Shown here: piece after piece, positions 45,757 to 55,208 of the stretch
Layout: the number at the start of each line of letters is the position of its first letter
Numbering within the stretch: position 1 is the stretch's first letter
Assembly: GCA_026119935.1 (NCBI GenBank)
Contig: JALRMH010000072.1
Span: 1 to 64,000 of the forward strand
Reading direction: 5' to 3'
Source of the DNA: Endothia cerciana
Lineage: Eukaryota; Ascomycota; Sordariomycetes; Diaporthales; Cryphonectriaceae
DNA: 64,000 nt
Translations under genes and position numbers: made by a program
Notes under the pieces: model-generated
The model's input: the letters and a program-made list of their open reading frames with translations, nothing else
Told to the model about the DNA's origin: nothing
The model's database searches: none

Positions 45757-46652
45757 GAAGGTCGAGGCTTGAAAGGCTTCGGCGGGGCGGTCGACCAAGA
45801 CAGGAAGAGAATGACACTGCCCATTTCTAACCGACAACCATGCCGAGTAACCTAGGGCACAGACTTGAAGTTGCGTGCCGTCTTGGCGACTCCTAGTGAA
45901 GCTTACGGGCCGCACGAAACCTAACTTTCTATGTTCATGCCCTAAGTAGCTGACTCTCGTTTTAGGTGAGAATCTTCACCCCGAGTGCTTCGATGTAGAA
46001 AGGATTTTTTGAACGGACTGGGACTGAGATGGGTAGGACAAAAGTAAATCCTAGCTGTAAACAATAGAAATAGGATTTGGTATAACCGGGGAATCCGTTC
46101 AAGCACGATTACACCTGACGTACAATTAAAAAGTGTTCCGCTGATGAACTAAGGTAGCATTAATTCTCGTGATGTTTCGTATCGCAGTCACCATCATCCT
46201 GCCAACCATCATCAGCCAGCATCTGGTAGGTGAATAGTCCCCCCCTTACCCTAAGGGCATCGCCCTTGACTGTGCAATGCGCTTGATAGAGTGCTGATGA
46301 ATGCTGTGTTGTGCTGTATAAGTCTGCTCTATACTTCCCACGTCTTGCAGGAGAAGGATGGGAAAATGTGAACACCGCTTTTTTTTTCTTATTCATTTCG
46401 GGCGTCTCTCCGTTGCTGTGCGTGCCTGGCAGGTGTCATTTGAGGACGATAGTTACGTGTAGGGCAAAACTAGCAATGTCATTGTCGAGCGCCGGGGGTA
46501 TCTCCAATATGTAATGCCATCTCATGCTCATGCCTGCTCATGCTGTTAATACTCAAGATGTCATGTGCCATGCCAAACAAAACCCAAGGCCCTAATATAG
46601 CTGACGTCCAGCTGTTGACGTCCAATCTTCCAGCATGATATCCCCATATTCC
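45757..46652. other. Intergenic, AT-richer, no gene recognised
   Basis: Translated by eye on the minus strand to look for an acetyltransferase domain that should follow the Eco1-like zinc finger; none was seen. Otherwise only terminator-like AT-rich sequence. Confidence 0.5.
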
Positions 46653-48326
46653 TCACGCAGCAGGCCTCCTCCTCAACATCCCAGCATGCCTCTTTGCATG
46701 AACTTTAACATCTTCCGGGTGAAATGGGTTGTACACCGTATCACACACCTTGCATTCCCTCATGCCCGCACTACCACCGATGGCCAGGTTCAGCGTGGTC
46801 TGCACTGTCGATTTTGTCTTGGGTGGAGATTTGCGCTTCTTCTGTGGGGGCTGTCCGTCGTGGCTGCTACTGTGAAGGGTAAGACGGCGTTTGACCCTGC
46901 GTGTGGGCGGAGGCTGGTTCTCGTCCTTCCCAGAGGCGAGAGGGTAGGATGTCGATTCTTGGGAGGATGAGGGTGTGGCGAGCCGGGCTTTCTCTTCCTC
47001 GCTCGAGGGGTATGAGATTCGCGCTTGTGGGCGCGTGGTTCGACTGAGCGTGTCTCGGCTGCTCTCACGAAGACCGGCCGTCGTGAGAGGCGTTGCGCCG
47101 GACAGATCCTCTATCCCAGACTTTATGCTGTTGTCAAGACCACCTCCTCGCGTTATACACGGTTTATCCAGTCCACGTTCCCCCGCCCGTACTTTCAGCC
47201 CCTGTCCAAGGTCCGCCTCTTGTCGAGCGCCAGCTCCGTCGTGTTCCAGCTTGACTTTCGCCGCTCGCACTGGGGTATCTTGAGCCGGCATACATAACAC
47301 CTTCGTATACGATTGGCGTCTCACCATAGTGTCCTGCACACGAGCTGAGCCCGCCGACCGACCATGCACATCCTGCTTCCTTGCCCCACCAGGCTCGGCT
47401 TGCGGGCTCGGTCGTGGTGCGAGCTTAACCTCCACGTCGCACTCGCCCGCCTCATGCGTCGACCCCACTGTGCTCACAGAGAATCCATCACAAGCCTTGG
47501 CGTCATGATCCTGCTCCTCTGCTTTGCCTCCTTCTTCCAAACCCGGGACTAATGTGTCTGCCTGCTCTGCCTGCTCTGCCTGCACCTGATTATGTGCCTT
47601 TTTGCGAGGACGCCAGAGAATCTGCATGTCGCCACGCGGCGGTGATGATGACTCTGAGGGCGCGGTGGCGGTCTTGGGTCTGTGGGCTCGCGAAAAACCG
47701 CACTTATCCGGGAGAGGCGGCTCGCCCTCGAGACAGGGACAGACTTCTATGCATTCTGCACGGCCCGTAGTAGGTTGTAGTGGCAACGCACGATGCCGTC
47801 CCGAGTCGCCTGGTGTATATTCGTCTTGTACGGAGCCTTGCGACAGTGCTGACCCTGCAAGCTGCGATAAGGAAGGGGTCGAGAAAGGCCGTGTCGACGC
47901 GGGTCGCGAGGGAGGTTCTGTCACCCGCCGCATCTTTGCTGGTCTGGCCGCCGGTGGTGCGTGAGATGCCGAGACAGAAGAAGGAGCGGAGTGATTTCGC
48001 GGCTTGGACTCATCGTGTCGCGGCTTCTTGGAAGCATTCTGTGTGATGTGGACAAGTCTGTTCCATGCTGATACGGACGACGGGAAGGCCGCAGGCATGG
48101 CAGACACCCTATATTGAGTCGAGACAGCGGGCTGCGAAGAGTATTGTTTCTCGCAGAATGCTTTTGAGGGCGCAGATTGACTCTTGCTGTCTGTGGCCTG
48201 GGCTGGGCTGGGTTGGACTCTGGAAGTGGGATGATTTGAAGAAGCTACAGTAAACAGACGCGGTGGAAAATATGGGGAGACGCGTTGCAATTCCCAACGC
48301 GTCTGGACCGGAGATCGCCCGCGCAT
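46653..48326 (-). CDS. Eco1-like protein with PIP box and zinc finger but no acetyltransferase domain
   Basis: An open frame of 557 residues, low-complexity and charged over its first 500. Near the C-terminus it has a PIP-box-like QTTLNLAI, then a C2H2 finger CKVCDTVYNPFHPEDVKVHAKRH (C-x2-C-x14-H-x3-H), the pattern of the zf-C2H2_3 module of Eco1/ESCO cohesin acetyltransferases. In Eco1 the GNAT acetyltransferase follows at once; here the frame ends 10 residues later with MLRRRPAA. A GTGAGG that overlaps the stop could be a splice donor, but no acetyltransferase exon is visible in the 900 bp downstream. Either the gene is truncated, or it is a stand-alone PCNA-binding finger protein. The start is uncertain; MPAAFPSSVS (residue 77) is an alternative. 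Confidence 0.55.
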   Translation of the reverse strand: MRGRSPVQTRWELQRVSPYFPPRLFTVASSNHPTSRVQPSPAQATDSKSQSAPSKAFCEKQYSSQPAVSTQYRVSAMPAAFPSSVSAWNRLVHITQNASKKPRHDESKPRNHSAPSSVSASHAPPAARPAKMRRVTEPPSRPASTRPFSTPSLSQLAGSALSQGSVQDEYTPGDSGRHRALPLQPTTGRAECIEVCPCLEGEPPLPDKCGFSRAHRPKTATAPSESSSPPRGDMQILWRPRKKAHNQVQAEQAEQADTLVPGLEEGGKAEEQDHDAKACDGFSVSTVGSTHEAGECDVEVKLAPRPSPQAEPGGARKQDVHGRSAGSARVQDTMVRRQSYTKVLCMPAQDTPVRAAKVKLEHDGAGARQEADLGQGLKVRAGERGLDKPCITRGGGLDNSIKSGIEDLSGATPLTTAGLRESSRDTLSRTTRPQARISYPSSEEEKARLATPSSSQESTSYPLASGKDENQPPPTRRVKRRLTLHSSSHDGQPPQKKRKSPPKTKSTVQTTLNLAIGGSAGMRECKVCDTVYNPFHPEDVKVHAKRHAGMLRRRPAA

Positions 48327-48709
48327 AAAGACGGCTAGATTGGTATATTACGTCATCACGAGAGGCAGTCTTCGAGATATGGCATCACTTCGCCAGCCTC
48401 ACTATGAACGAGCTCCGATGGAAAAGCCATATATCTGGCAATGGCTTGCACTAAAGAAGGTGTGGGAGGAAGAGAACATGTGAATTGGCTGCTTGTCCCC
48501 GAAACAGGAAGCATTTTGGTTCCCTCCACGGTCTCGACGACAAGATCTGATCTCTTACAGGGTCGCGATCATGGCATGCAGCCACTGTATGAGCAGGTCT
48601 GCTCCACAGCAGACCGCGGGGTGTATCTAATGCCACGATCCATGGTCGGGCGCCGTCTCGAGGGGAAAGAGACACTACACAGCCTGTACAGGTCTGTTCC
48701 CCATCTACC
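48327..48709. other. Intergenic, no gene recognised
   Basis: Short spacer between the Eco1-like start and the VMA12 stop. It includes CATATATC near 48,428. No ORF supported. Confidence 0.5.
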
Positions 48710-49598
48710 TCAGGTCTCCTCCAGCCGTCTCCCCTTGCGCAACCTCACCTTGGCCCCATCCGCATCCCGATCTTCCCTGCCTATCCCCTTCATCGCGACA
48801 TCCTTGGGGTCCTCCTCCTTTCCGACCACCCAAGTCTCCACGACCTCTTTGACCTCCCTCACCTTTCCATCCTTCCTCCTCGCCTCGCCCAGATGCCATA
48901 TATACCCATAATACACCCCGACCTCCGCGATCGCCACAACTATACTCCCACCCAGCGTCAGGAACAACCTGGCCGGTGTACTCCACCACCGTCCCAGGAT
49001 CCACAGCGTCGCAGCGCACCCGAAGATCGTCACCAGGAAGTTGATCACCAGTACGACCTGTCGGTGGACCTCGTTGAAGGTGACGTCGTCGTCGCCCTCG
49101 TCGGCCTTGTTGAGGGGGCGGTTGACCTCGGCGAAGGAGTGGGCGAGGGAGGACGAGGTGCTGGTCGTGGGGAACTGCTGGGAGAAGGAGGGGATGCCCG
49201 TTGAGGGGCTGACCATGCGCTGGTATCTGCGCTCTTCCTCCTCGCGGCGGAGGCGGGCCATGAGGGCCTTGTACTCGGGGGTCTGCCGTTGAAAGGACGT
49301 CAGCTGGAGGATGATATAAAGTCGAGTCAAAGGAGGGACGCACCGGTTCCGGCTTGGGAGGCGGTGGTGGGATATACACCCTCACGCCCCTGAGCAGGGA
49401 CTCGAGGCTGAACCCGGCCCCGTCGCGGTCCCTCAGGTCCTTCCAGAGCTCGACAACCTGGCCGTGGGAGATGGGCTTGCCGGCCGCTGGCTCATCAAGC
49501 GCGGGCCCCCCTCCCACTGCTGGCTTGCCTGGAGGCGCCACATCGTTCCTCTTCTGTATCGCCTCCACGACGGAGGGTGTCATCGTGAGGAGCACCAT
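48710..49598 (-). CDS. VMA12: V-ATPase assembly factor Vma12/Vph2 (TMEM199 family)
   Basis: Two exons, 49,598-49,344 and 49,282-48,710, give 275 residues; the phase 0 intron joins PPPPPKPEP to TPEYKALMARLRREEEERRYQRM, the most conserved part of the family. The start MVLLTMTPSVVEAI was chosen over an ATG 25 codons upstream since the family begins this way. PISHGQVVELWKDL and SLLRGVRVYIPPPPPKPEP precede the junction. DDVTFNEVHRQVVLVINFLVTIFGCAATLWIL is the first membrane segment and the second is RLFLTLGGSIVVAIAEVGVYYGYIW. Vma12 with Vma22 and Vma21 assembles the V0 sector of the vacuolar H+-ATPase in the ER. It is divergent from COQ1, sharing about 540 bp of promoter. Confidence 0.9.
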
Positions 49599-50088
49599 GA
49601 TGGCTGTGGTCGCATGTACGGGGGCATCGTGGTGGTCATCGCCCAGGACGCTACTTCGGAGGTTGGATGTCATGCAGGATGGCGAGGACGCGTCGCAGCC
49701 AGCTCAGCGTGGGGATAACATTTTGTATTGAGCAGCTGCTGCCAGATGACAGACAATACTGGCCAGCTGGGCGTCCTGCTCCTCTGCTATTGCGTGCTAT
49801 GCTGCAGGGATATGACCCGGGAAGATCCGACCCCCAATCTCACCCCTGTCGTGCCGAGGATCGACCTGCACCAAAAAGTCGGTAGCGCGAGCTACTCTGC
49901 AGAAAAGCTGCAGGGAAAAAAAAGATAGAGAGCATCATGTACCCATAACACGACTCTCTCGATGCCCGGTCGGACAAAACCACCTCAACAAATCCCCTCC
50001 ACGCGCGGTCCAGTTCCTCGACGACCAGCCTGACGACCTACCTGATGTATACAAGAGCATAGAACATATCGCAGGGACCTAATTGGGT

Positions 50089-50090
<2 letters not shown>

Positions 50091-50119
<29 letters not shown>
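50091..50119 (+). repeat. (AG)n microsatellite in the COQ1 leader
   Basis: About 14 uninterrupted AG units ending 15 nt before the COQ1 start codon, so probably in the 5'UTR. Confidence 0.95.
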
Positions 50120-50122
<3 letters not shown>

Positions 50123-50134
50123 GCCATCCAGGAA

Positions 50135-51626
50135 ATGCACCTCCAGCTCCGGCCGGCCGCTCCGGCCATACGAGCAGCACGCGCCACCACAACAGCAATA
50201 CGACCCTCGGTCTGCCCACAGTGTCTATGGAGGGAGGCCCTCGACGTGAGGATACGATGGCAGCCCCGCGCAGGCTACCACGGAACGCCCAGGCAGTCCT
50301 CAGCCCTCGGCGCGGCCGTCGCGGTGGCCAAGAACGTCGTGTCCAACGCGATATCGTCACGCACCTCCAAGCTCAACAGCGACCTGATGGCCGTTGACCC
50401 CCTCCGCGTCGTCGCCAAGGAGATGAAGTTCCTGACGGGGAACATACGGAAGCTCCTCGGGTCGGGGCACCCCTCACTCGACCGCGTCGCAAAGTACTAC
50501 ACCCAGGCAGAGGGGAAACACATGCGACCGCTGATCGTGCTGCTCATGTCGCGGGCCACGCACCTATGCCCCAAGGCGCCAGAACCACCACAGAACCTGC
50601 GCGCACCCTCGCCCACACAGTCCATACCGATCGACACGTCCATAACACCCCTCTCCATCCTCCGCGACTTCAACCCCTCGACCGCGAGCCCAACCTCCAT
50701 CCCCGCGCCCCTCACCACGGAACCCGGCGCGCCCTCTCCGGAGACCGACATCCTCCCCTCCCAGCGCCGCCTCGCCGAGATCACGGAGCTGATCCACACC
50801 GCCTCGCTCCTCCACGACGACGTGATCGACCACTCCGTCTCGCGTCGGGGGTCTCCTTCCGCAAACCTCGAGTTCGGCAACAAGATGGCCGTGCTGGCGG
50901 GCGACTTCCTGCTGGGCCGCGCCTCCGTCGCCCTCGCACGCCTGCGCAACGCCGAGGTCGTCGAGCTGCTGGCCACCGTGATCGCGAACCTCGTGGAGGG
51001 CGAGTTCATGCAGCTCAAGAACACGGCCGCCGACGAGAGCCGCCCCGTCTGGAGCGAGGACGCGCTGGGCTACTACCTGGACAAGACCTACCTCAAGACG
51101 GCCAGCCTCATCTCCAAGAGCTGTCGCGCCGCCGCGCTGCTGGGCGGGGCGGGTGCCGAGACGGTGGAGGCCGCGTACGGGTACGGCAAGAATCTGGGGC
51201 TGGCGTTCCAGCTGGTGGACGATATGCTGGATTACACGCGCTCCGAGCGCGAGCTGGGGAAGCCGGCCGGCGCGGACCTGGAGCTGGGGCTGGCGACGGC
51301 GCCGCTGCTGTTCGCGTGGAGGGAGAGGCCGGAGCTAGGCGAGCTGGTGGGGAGGAAGTTTGCGGGGAAGGGCGACGTGAGGAGGGTGAGTCGACACCCC
51401 TGCCCTTGATGCTATCGGGAGATCATACCGGATGAAGTGGACTGACCTGATGTGAAATGACTAGGCACGGGAACTTGTCCTCGAGACGGAGGGCATCGAG
51501 GAGACTCGCGCGCTGGCGGAGGACTACGCGGAGAAGGCGATCGAGTGCATCAGTGGCTTCCCTGACAGTGAGGCTAAGGATGGCCTGGTGGAGATGGCCA
51601 TCAAGACGATCAAGAGGAGGAAGTGA
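50135..51626 (+). CDS. COQ1: Polyprenyl diphosphate synthase of ubiquinone synthesis
   Basis: Two exons, 50,135-51,385 and 51,465-51,626, phase 0, give 470 residues. The N-terminus (MHLQLRPAAPAIRAARATTTAIRP) is an Arg/Ala-rich, acid-free mitochondrial presequence. The trans-prenyltransferase core has GKHMRPLIVLLMSRA, the first aspartate-rich motif DDVID in LLHDDVIDHSVSRRG, GNKMAVLAGDFLLGRA, EGEFMQLKN, YLDKTYLKTASLI, and the second aspartate-rich motif DDMLD in FQLVDDMLDYT. An insert of about 60 residues (Pro/Ser-rich, around 155-210) lies between the GKxxRP region and the first Asp motif, as in other filamentous fungi. It makes the long isoprenoid tail of ubiquinone in the mitochondrial matrix; chain length is not readable from sequence alone. 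Confidence 0.92.
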
Positions 51627-52319
51627 AGCGTCGTCCATGATTGAGACGACCCTGGCGACCGGCGACTGTTAGCGATACAACAAGGTTCTGGTGGCCCGAC
51701 GGGAACCGTTGGCTGCACTGCCTACCAGAATATAGCATGATGGCGCATGTGATGGCCGGGTGTGCGCGAAGCAGACTGGCGTATAGACGGGAGGGGGTCT
51801 GGGATGAAAGACGGCAACGGAAAAATGTATTATCACGCATCACACAGGAACAGGACTGGACAGGCGGGGTGGGGCATCGCATGTGGGGAAAAGCATCTAT
51901 AGAGTGGAAGATACTCACAGGCAATGGACGCACTACACACCGTTTTTCTCTCCGGAGTCCCGAGACATACTCGCGACCCGGCCGCCATCTCTGACTTAGG
52001 ATGTCTGCAACCCTAGGTGTGTATCTCCTCTCTGCTGGGTGCCTGGATTTTGGCTGCGGCTGACGCATCCAGGCGGGGTTGCTCACCTTGTCATCATCTT
52101 CCCCTCTTACATCCTCCGTTAAGTCCTGAATGATTTTCGAAGACATCTGCCTTCGAGCTACTCACCCTAGACCAACGTGCAGGATATCTAGGCCAGGGAG
52201 GCGGGATCAATATGTAGACCCGAAGTAACATCTGATAGCTTACACTGCAAATCTGCTGCATCGACAACGAGGACTACCGCGGGTTGTTGAAGGCCGAGAC
52301 GGCTTCCACGTACAGAAGA
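51627..52319. other. Intergenic, no gene recognised
   Basis: COQ1 3' region and HET promoter. The minus-strand frame at 51,610-52,146 overlaps the COQ1 end and has no domain, so it was not called. Confidence 0.5.
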
Positions 52320-54728
52320 ATGCAAAACCCACAGGCAGCGGCACAGGCTCATGGGAAGGGCATAAAAGACGCCGACCCGGACGGCGAGGACGTCGTCAAA
52401 GGCCATGTGGGAGCGGCGGCCAACGACAAGGAGCCTGGCGATTCTGCCAATACCTGCGCAACCACAGAACGACCAGCGGCCCAACTGTCCACCTTCACGT
52501 CTCCTGCGTGCCAGGTCTGTGAAGATCTGCTGCAGATATTTGCGCTTGGAAAAGGAGAACCCCCTCCGACAAGGAGCATCAACCTCGGGTCTTTCGAAGA
52601 AGCCACATCCACCGACTGTCAACGACACAAGCCACTGGTCGAGCGATTCGTGCAGCTATGCCGTCAGGCCGAGATGAGGGACTCAGGCGACTTGGGGATC
52701 ATTGTCGACGATGAGATGCCTGAGATGTATCAGTCAGTGTCCAATCTGGGCATCGGCTGGAGCCTCGTGCTCGCCAACAAGTCGCCATCTCCTCCCAACC
52801 ATATCGGCAAAGGGCGCATCCTCGACCTGATGTACATGGATCTCGACATCCTCAAGCACTGGAAGACCCAGTGCTTGACGTCTCACGGCGCCATGTGTCG
52901 GAACCCCATGAGGATCTGGCCCACCCGCCCCGCCTGGCTCGTCGACGTCAAGCAGAGGTGCGTCGTGCCGGGCCACGGATATACCACCGGCTCCTCCTTT
53001 GTGGCGCTGAGCTACCGCTGGGGCTCGACGCCCGGCGTCAGCGTTACCCCTGAGGCCATGGCCGATCTGCAGCGGCCCGGCACGCTTGATGAGGATCCGG
53101 GCCTTGTTTCTCAGCTGCTGACGCCCGTGGTCCGGCACGCCATGTACCTCACCTCGGTCCTCGATGAGCGTTATCTGTGGGTTGACACCCTCTGTATCGT
53201 CCACGGTGATGACACCACCCCCGAGCAGCTGGGCCTCATGGGCGCCATATATGCCAGCGCCACCGTGACCATCATCGCCGCAGATGGCTGTGCGGAGGAG
53301 GGCATCGCGGGGCTGAAGGGCATTCCGGGGTCCCCCCCCCGAGGGAGCCAGGGGAAGCAGATACTCATCCCGTTTGGTAACGACGAGACGATCATCGCGC
53401 GGGACACGTCCGAGTTCTCACTGCTCAGCGGCACGCCGTATTACGAGCGCGGCTGGACGTTCCAGGAGTACAAGATGGCCAGCCGCAAGATCTTCCTCAA
53501 GGACGGCCTGGCGCACTGGGAATGCCAGTGCAGCGTGTGGCACGAGGATCTCACCCCCGGGACGGAGCTCAAAAAGTATATCGAGCCACGCCTCCGCGAG
53601 ATCCTGGCCGGGTTCCCTATGCTCGGTTCGCTCAGCAACATCCTTGGGAACTATAATCAATTGAGTCTCCGCTATGAGGAGGATGTTCTGCCTGGGATCA
53701 CGGGTCTACTGTCCGTCCTCAGCCGGTCATTCACCGGTGGGTTCCTCTATGGGATCCCGGAGATGTTCTTCGATCAGGCTCTTGGATGGCGGCCAGTCTG
53801 GCCCATGACGGACCTGACACGACGAAAGCACTCAGGTCGGCCTGGGAATCGTAGTTTGTTCACAGCAGAGCTGCCTTCCTGGTCATGGATCGCGTGGAGG
53901 GGCCTTATTACAATCGGAGAAGAAGCGGTCCGGATAAACCATCGGAAGCATATGATCGAGGAGACATTTCCGATTACGCAATGGTCCACCGGAAACTCCC
54001 CCACGACCCCGCCGGCGGCTCGTCGGGAGATACGGCCGGGCTGGTATGAAAATAGGAGCCGCTGGAAGGGAAGTGCCACGGACCTTGCGGTGCCGTTGCC
54101 AGCTGACTGGACTCGCCAGAGTGTCGAACCAGGAAGCACATCGACTTTCAGGGACGAGCCGCTCCTGTGGCCGGAGGGATGCGAGGGTTATGTGTACAAG
54201 CATGCGAATCTACCGGGTGGTGACTGGGGCCCCACTGACGCGTTCTTCTATCCCTTCCCGGCCGCGGAGATCACGGAGAAGACGCAGCCTGATATGCCGG
54301 AACAGACGCCCTACTTGTTCTGTACGACTCAGAGAGTACGTCTCTGGACGCGCGGGGACAGAGTTGCCGACGACCACTACGTTGGAGTGGAGGTGTTTTC
54401 CATAGGCCTACACGATGAGTCCGGGGCCGGCGTAGGCAGTCTCCAGCTACATAATCACGATCAGCTGAAGCAGCTTCTAGATGCATCTGTGGGCACTACA
54501 CTAGGGATTCAGGTCGAGCTTGTGGCGGTCAACCGTGTGCGAAAGTATGGGAACACTTTCAATGAGGAAGAACAACGATATGATCTCCCTCAATGGACTG
54601 AAGACAGCTATACTATATTATGCGTGGAATGGGAAGGGGGTGTGGCGTACCGCAAGGGGGTCGGGTCGATCGAGAGGTCCAAGTGGGAGCGGCTTGATCT
54701 CGAAGATGTGAATTTAGTCTTGGGATAG
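52320..54728 (+). CDS. HET-domain protein (TOL-like layout)
   Basis: A single exon of 802 residues from MQNPQAAAQAHGKG; the frame is open a little further upstream but without ATG. After a divergent N-terminus with CQVCEDLLQIFALG, the linker MYMDLDILKHWKTQCL leads into the HET domain at about residues 220-385: SSFVALSYRWG, RHAMYLTSVLDERYLWVDTLCIVHGDD, GAIYASATVTIIAADG, and YYERGWTFQEYKMASRKIFL. A long C-terminal region follows with LPSWSWIAWRG, which is frequent in large HET proteins. Such genes control vegetative incompatibility or cell death, but most are uncharacterised. A C8 run near 53,332 lies inside the coding frame, a possible slippage point. The frame is intact throughout. It is convergent with the DUF3176 gene. 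Confidence 0.88.
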   Translation: MQNPQAAAQAHGKGIKDADPDGEDVVKGHVGAAANDKEPGDSANTCATTERPAAQLSTFTSPACQVCEDLLQIFALGKGEPPPTRSINLGSFEEATSTDCQRHKPLVERFVQLCRQAEMRDSGDLGIIVDDEMPEMYQSVSNLGIGWSLVLANKSPSPPNHIGKGRILDLMYMDLDILKHWKTQCLTSHGAMCRNPMRIWPTRPAWLVDVKQRCVVPGHGYTTGSSFVALSYRWGSTPGVSVTPEAMADLQRPGTLDEDPGLVSQLLTPVVRHAMYLTSVLDERYLWVDTLCIVHGDDTTPEQLGLMGAIYASATVTIIAADGCAEEGIAGLKGIPGSPPRGSQGKQILIPFGNDETIIARDTSEFSLLSGTPYYERGWTFQEYKMASRKIFLKDGLAHWECQCSVWHEDLTPGTELKKYIEPRLREILAGFPMLGSLSNILGNYNQLSLRYEEDVLPGITGLLSVLSRSFTGGFLYGIPEMFFDQALGWRPVWPMTDLTRRKHSGRPGNRSLFTAELPSWSWIAWRGLITIGEEAVRINHRKHMIEETFPITQWSTGNSPTTPPAARREIRPGWYENRSRWKGSATDLAVPLPADWTRQSVEPGSTSTFRDEPLLWPEGCEGYVYKHANLPGGDWGPTDAFFYPFPAAEITEKTQPDMPEQTPYLFCTTQRVRLWTRGDRVADDHYVGVEVFSIGLHDESGAGVGSLQLHNHDQLKQLLDASVGTTLGIQVELVAVNRVRKYGNTFNEEEQRYDLPQWTEDSYTILCVEWEGGVAYRKGVGSIERSKWERLDLEDVNLVLG

Positions 54729-54843
54729 TGCTTGGAGATATTTCGGAGAATATAATTCAGGAGCTGATAGTCTTCACTCCTTCAAGTCGCAGTACCCACC
54801 AAGATAAGTCCCTTGCAAATTTGACCTGCTTCAGGCGTGTCGC

Positions 54844-55068
54844 TCATCCGACAAGCCCCGCTGCCAATGTGCTATCCCTTGTCCAGCACAACAAGAAGAT
54901 GGAAGAAGCGAGGTGTGGATTCGCCGGAACGAAATGCAAAGATGTATGATGGTTCGTAGTATGAAACGAGGATAACACCGAGAGTGTCGGGGAGCCCGTG
55001 ATATCCTGCACCGCTACACACCCCGCAAGGGAGAGCAATATTAATAGGTTCAAAGCCAGGTGGAGCAT
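54844..55068 (-). CDS. Possible small secreted protein, 74 residues
   Basis: The frame opens with MLHLALNLLILLSLAGCVAVQ, a credible signal peptide, followed by a His/Ser/Leu-rich mature part with no repeats or family pattern and only two further Cys-like positions. It lies between two convergent gene ends, where chance ORFs and antisense transcripts are common. Nothing beyond the signal peptide supports it. Confidence 0.2.
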   Translation of the reverse strand: MLHLALNLLILLSLAGCVAVQDITGSPTLSVLSSFHTTNHHTSLHFVPANPHLASSIFLLCWTRDSTLAAGLVG

Positions 55069-55208
55069 ATCGAAGAGGTAACGAATCTCCTAAATACTGA
55101 TGGAGAATTAAATTTTTTTTTTTTTTTCCTTATCTGGACTGGTAGATGCGAAGGCTAAGAAGTGGCGTGTTGAAGATAGAAGCATTTCCAGCGCATATTC
55201 CATCCCCT

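Noticed and set aside
51610..52146. Minus-strand frame of 178 codons after COQ1
   Set aside because: It overlaps the COQ1 last exon antisense and shows no domain or splice structure.
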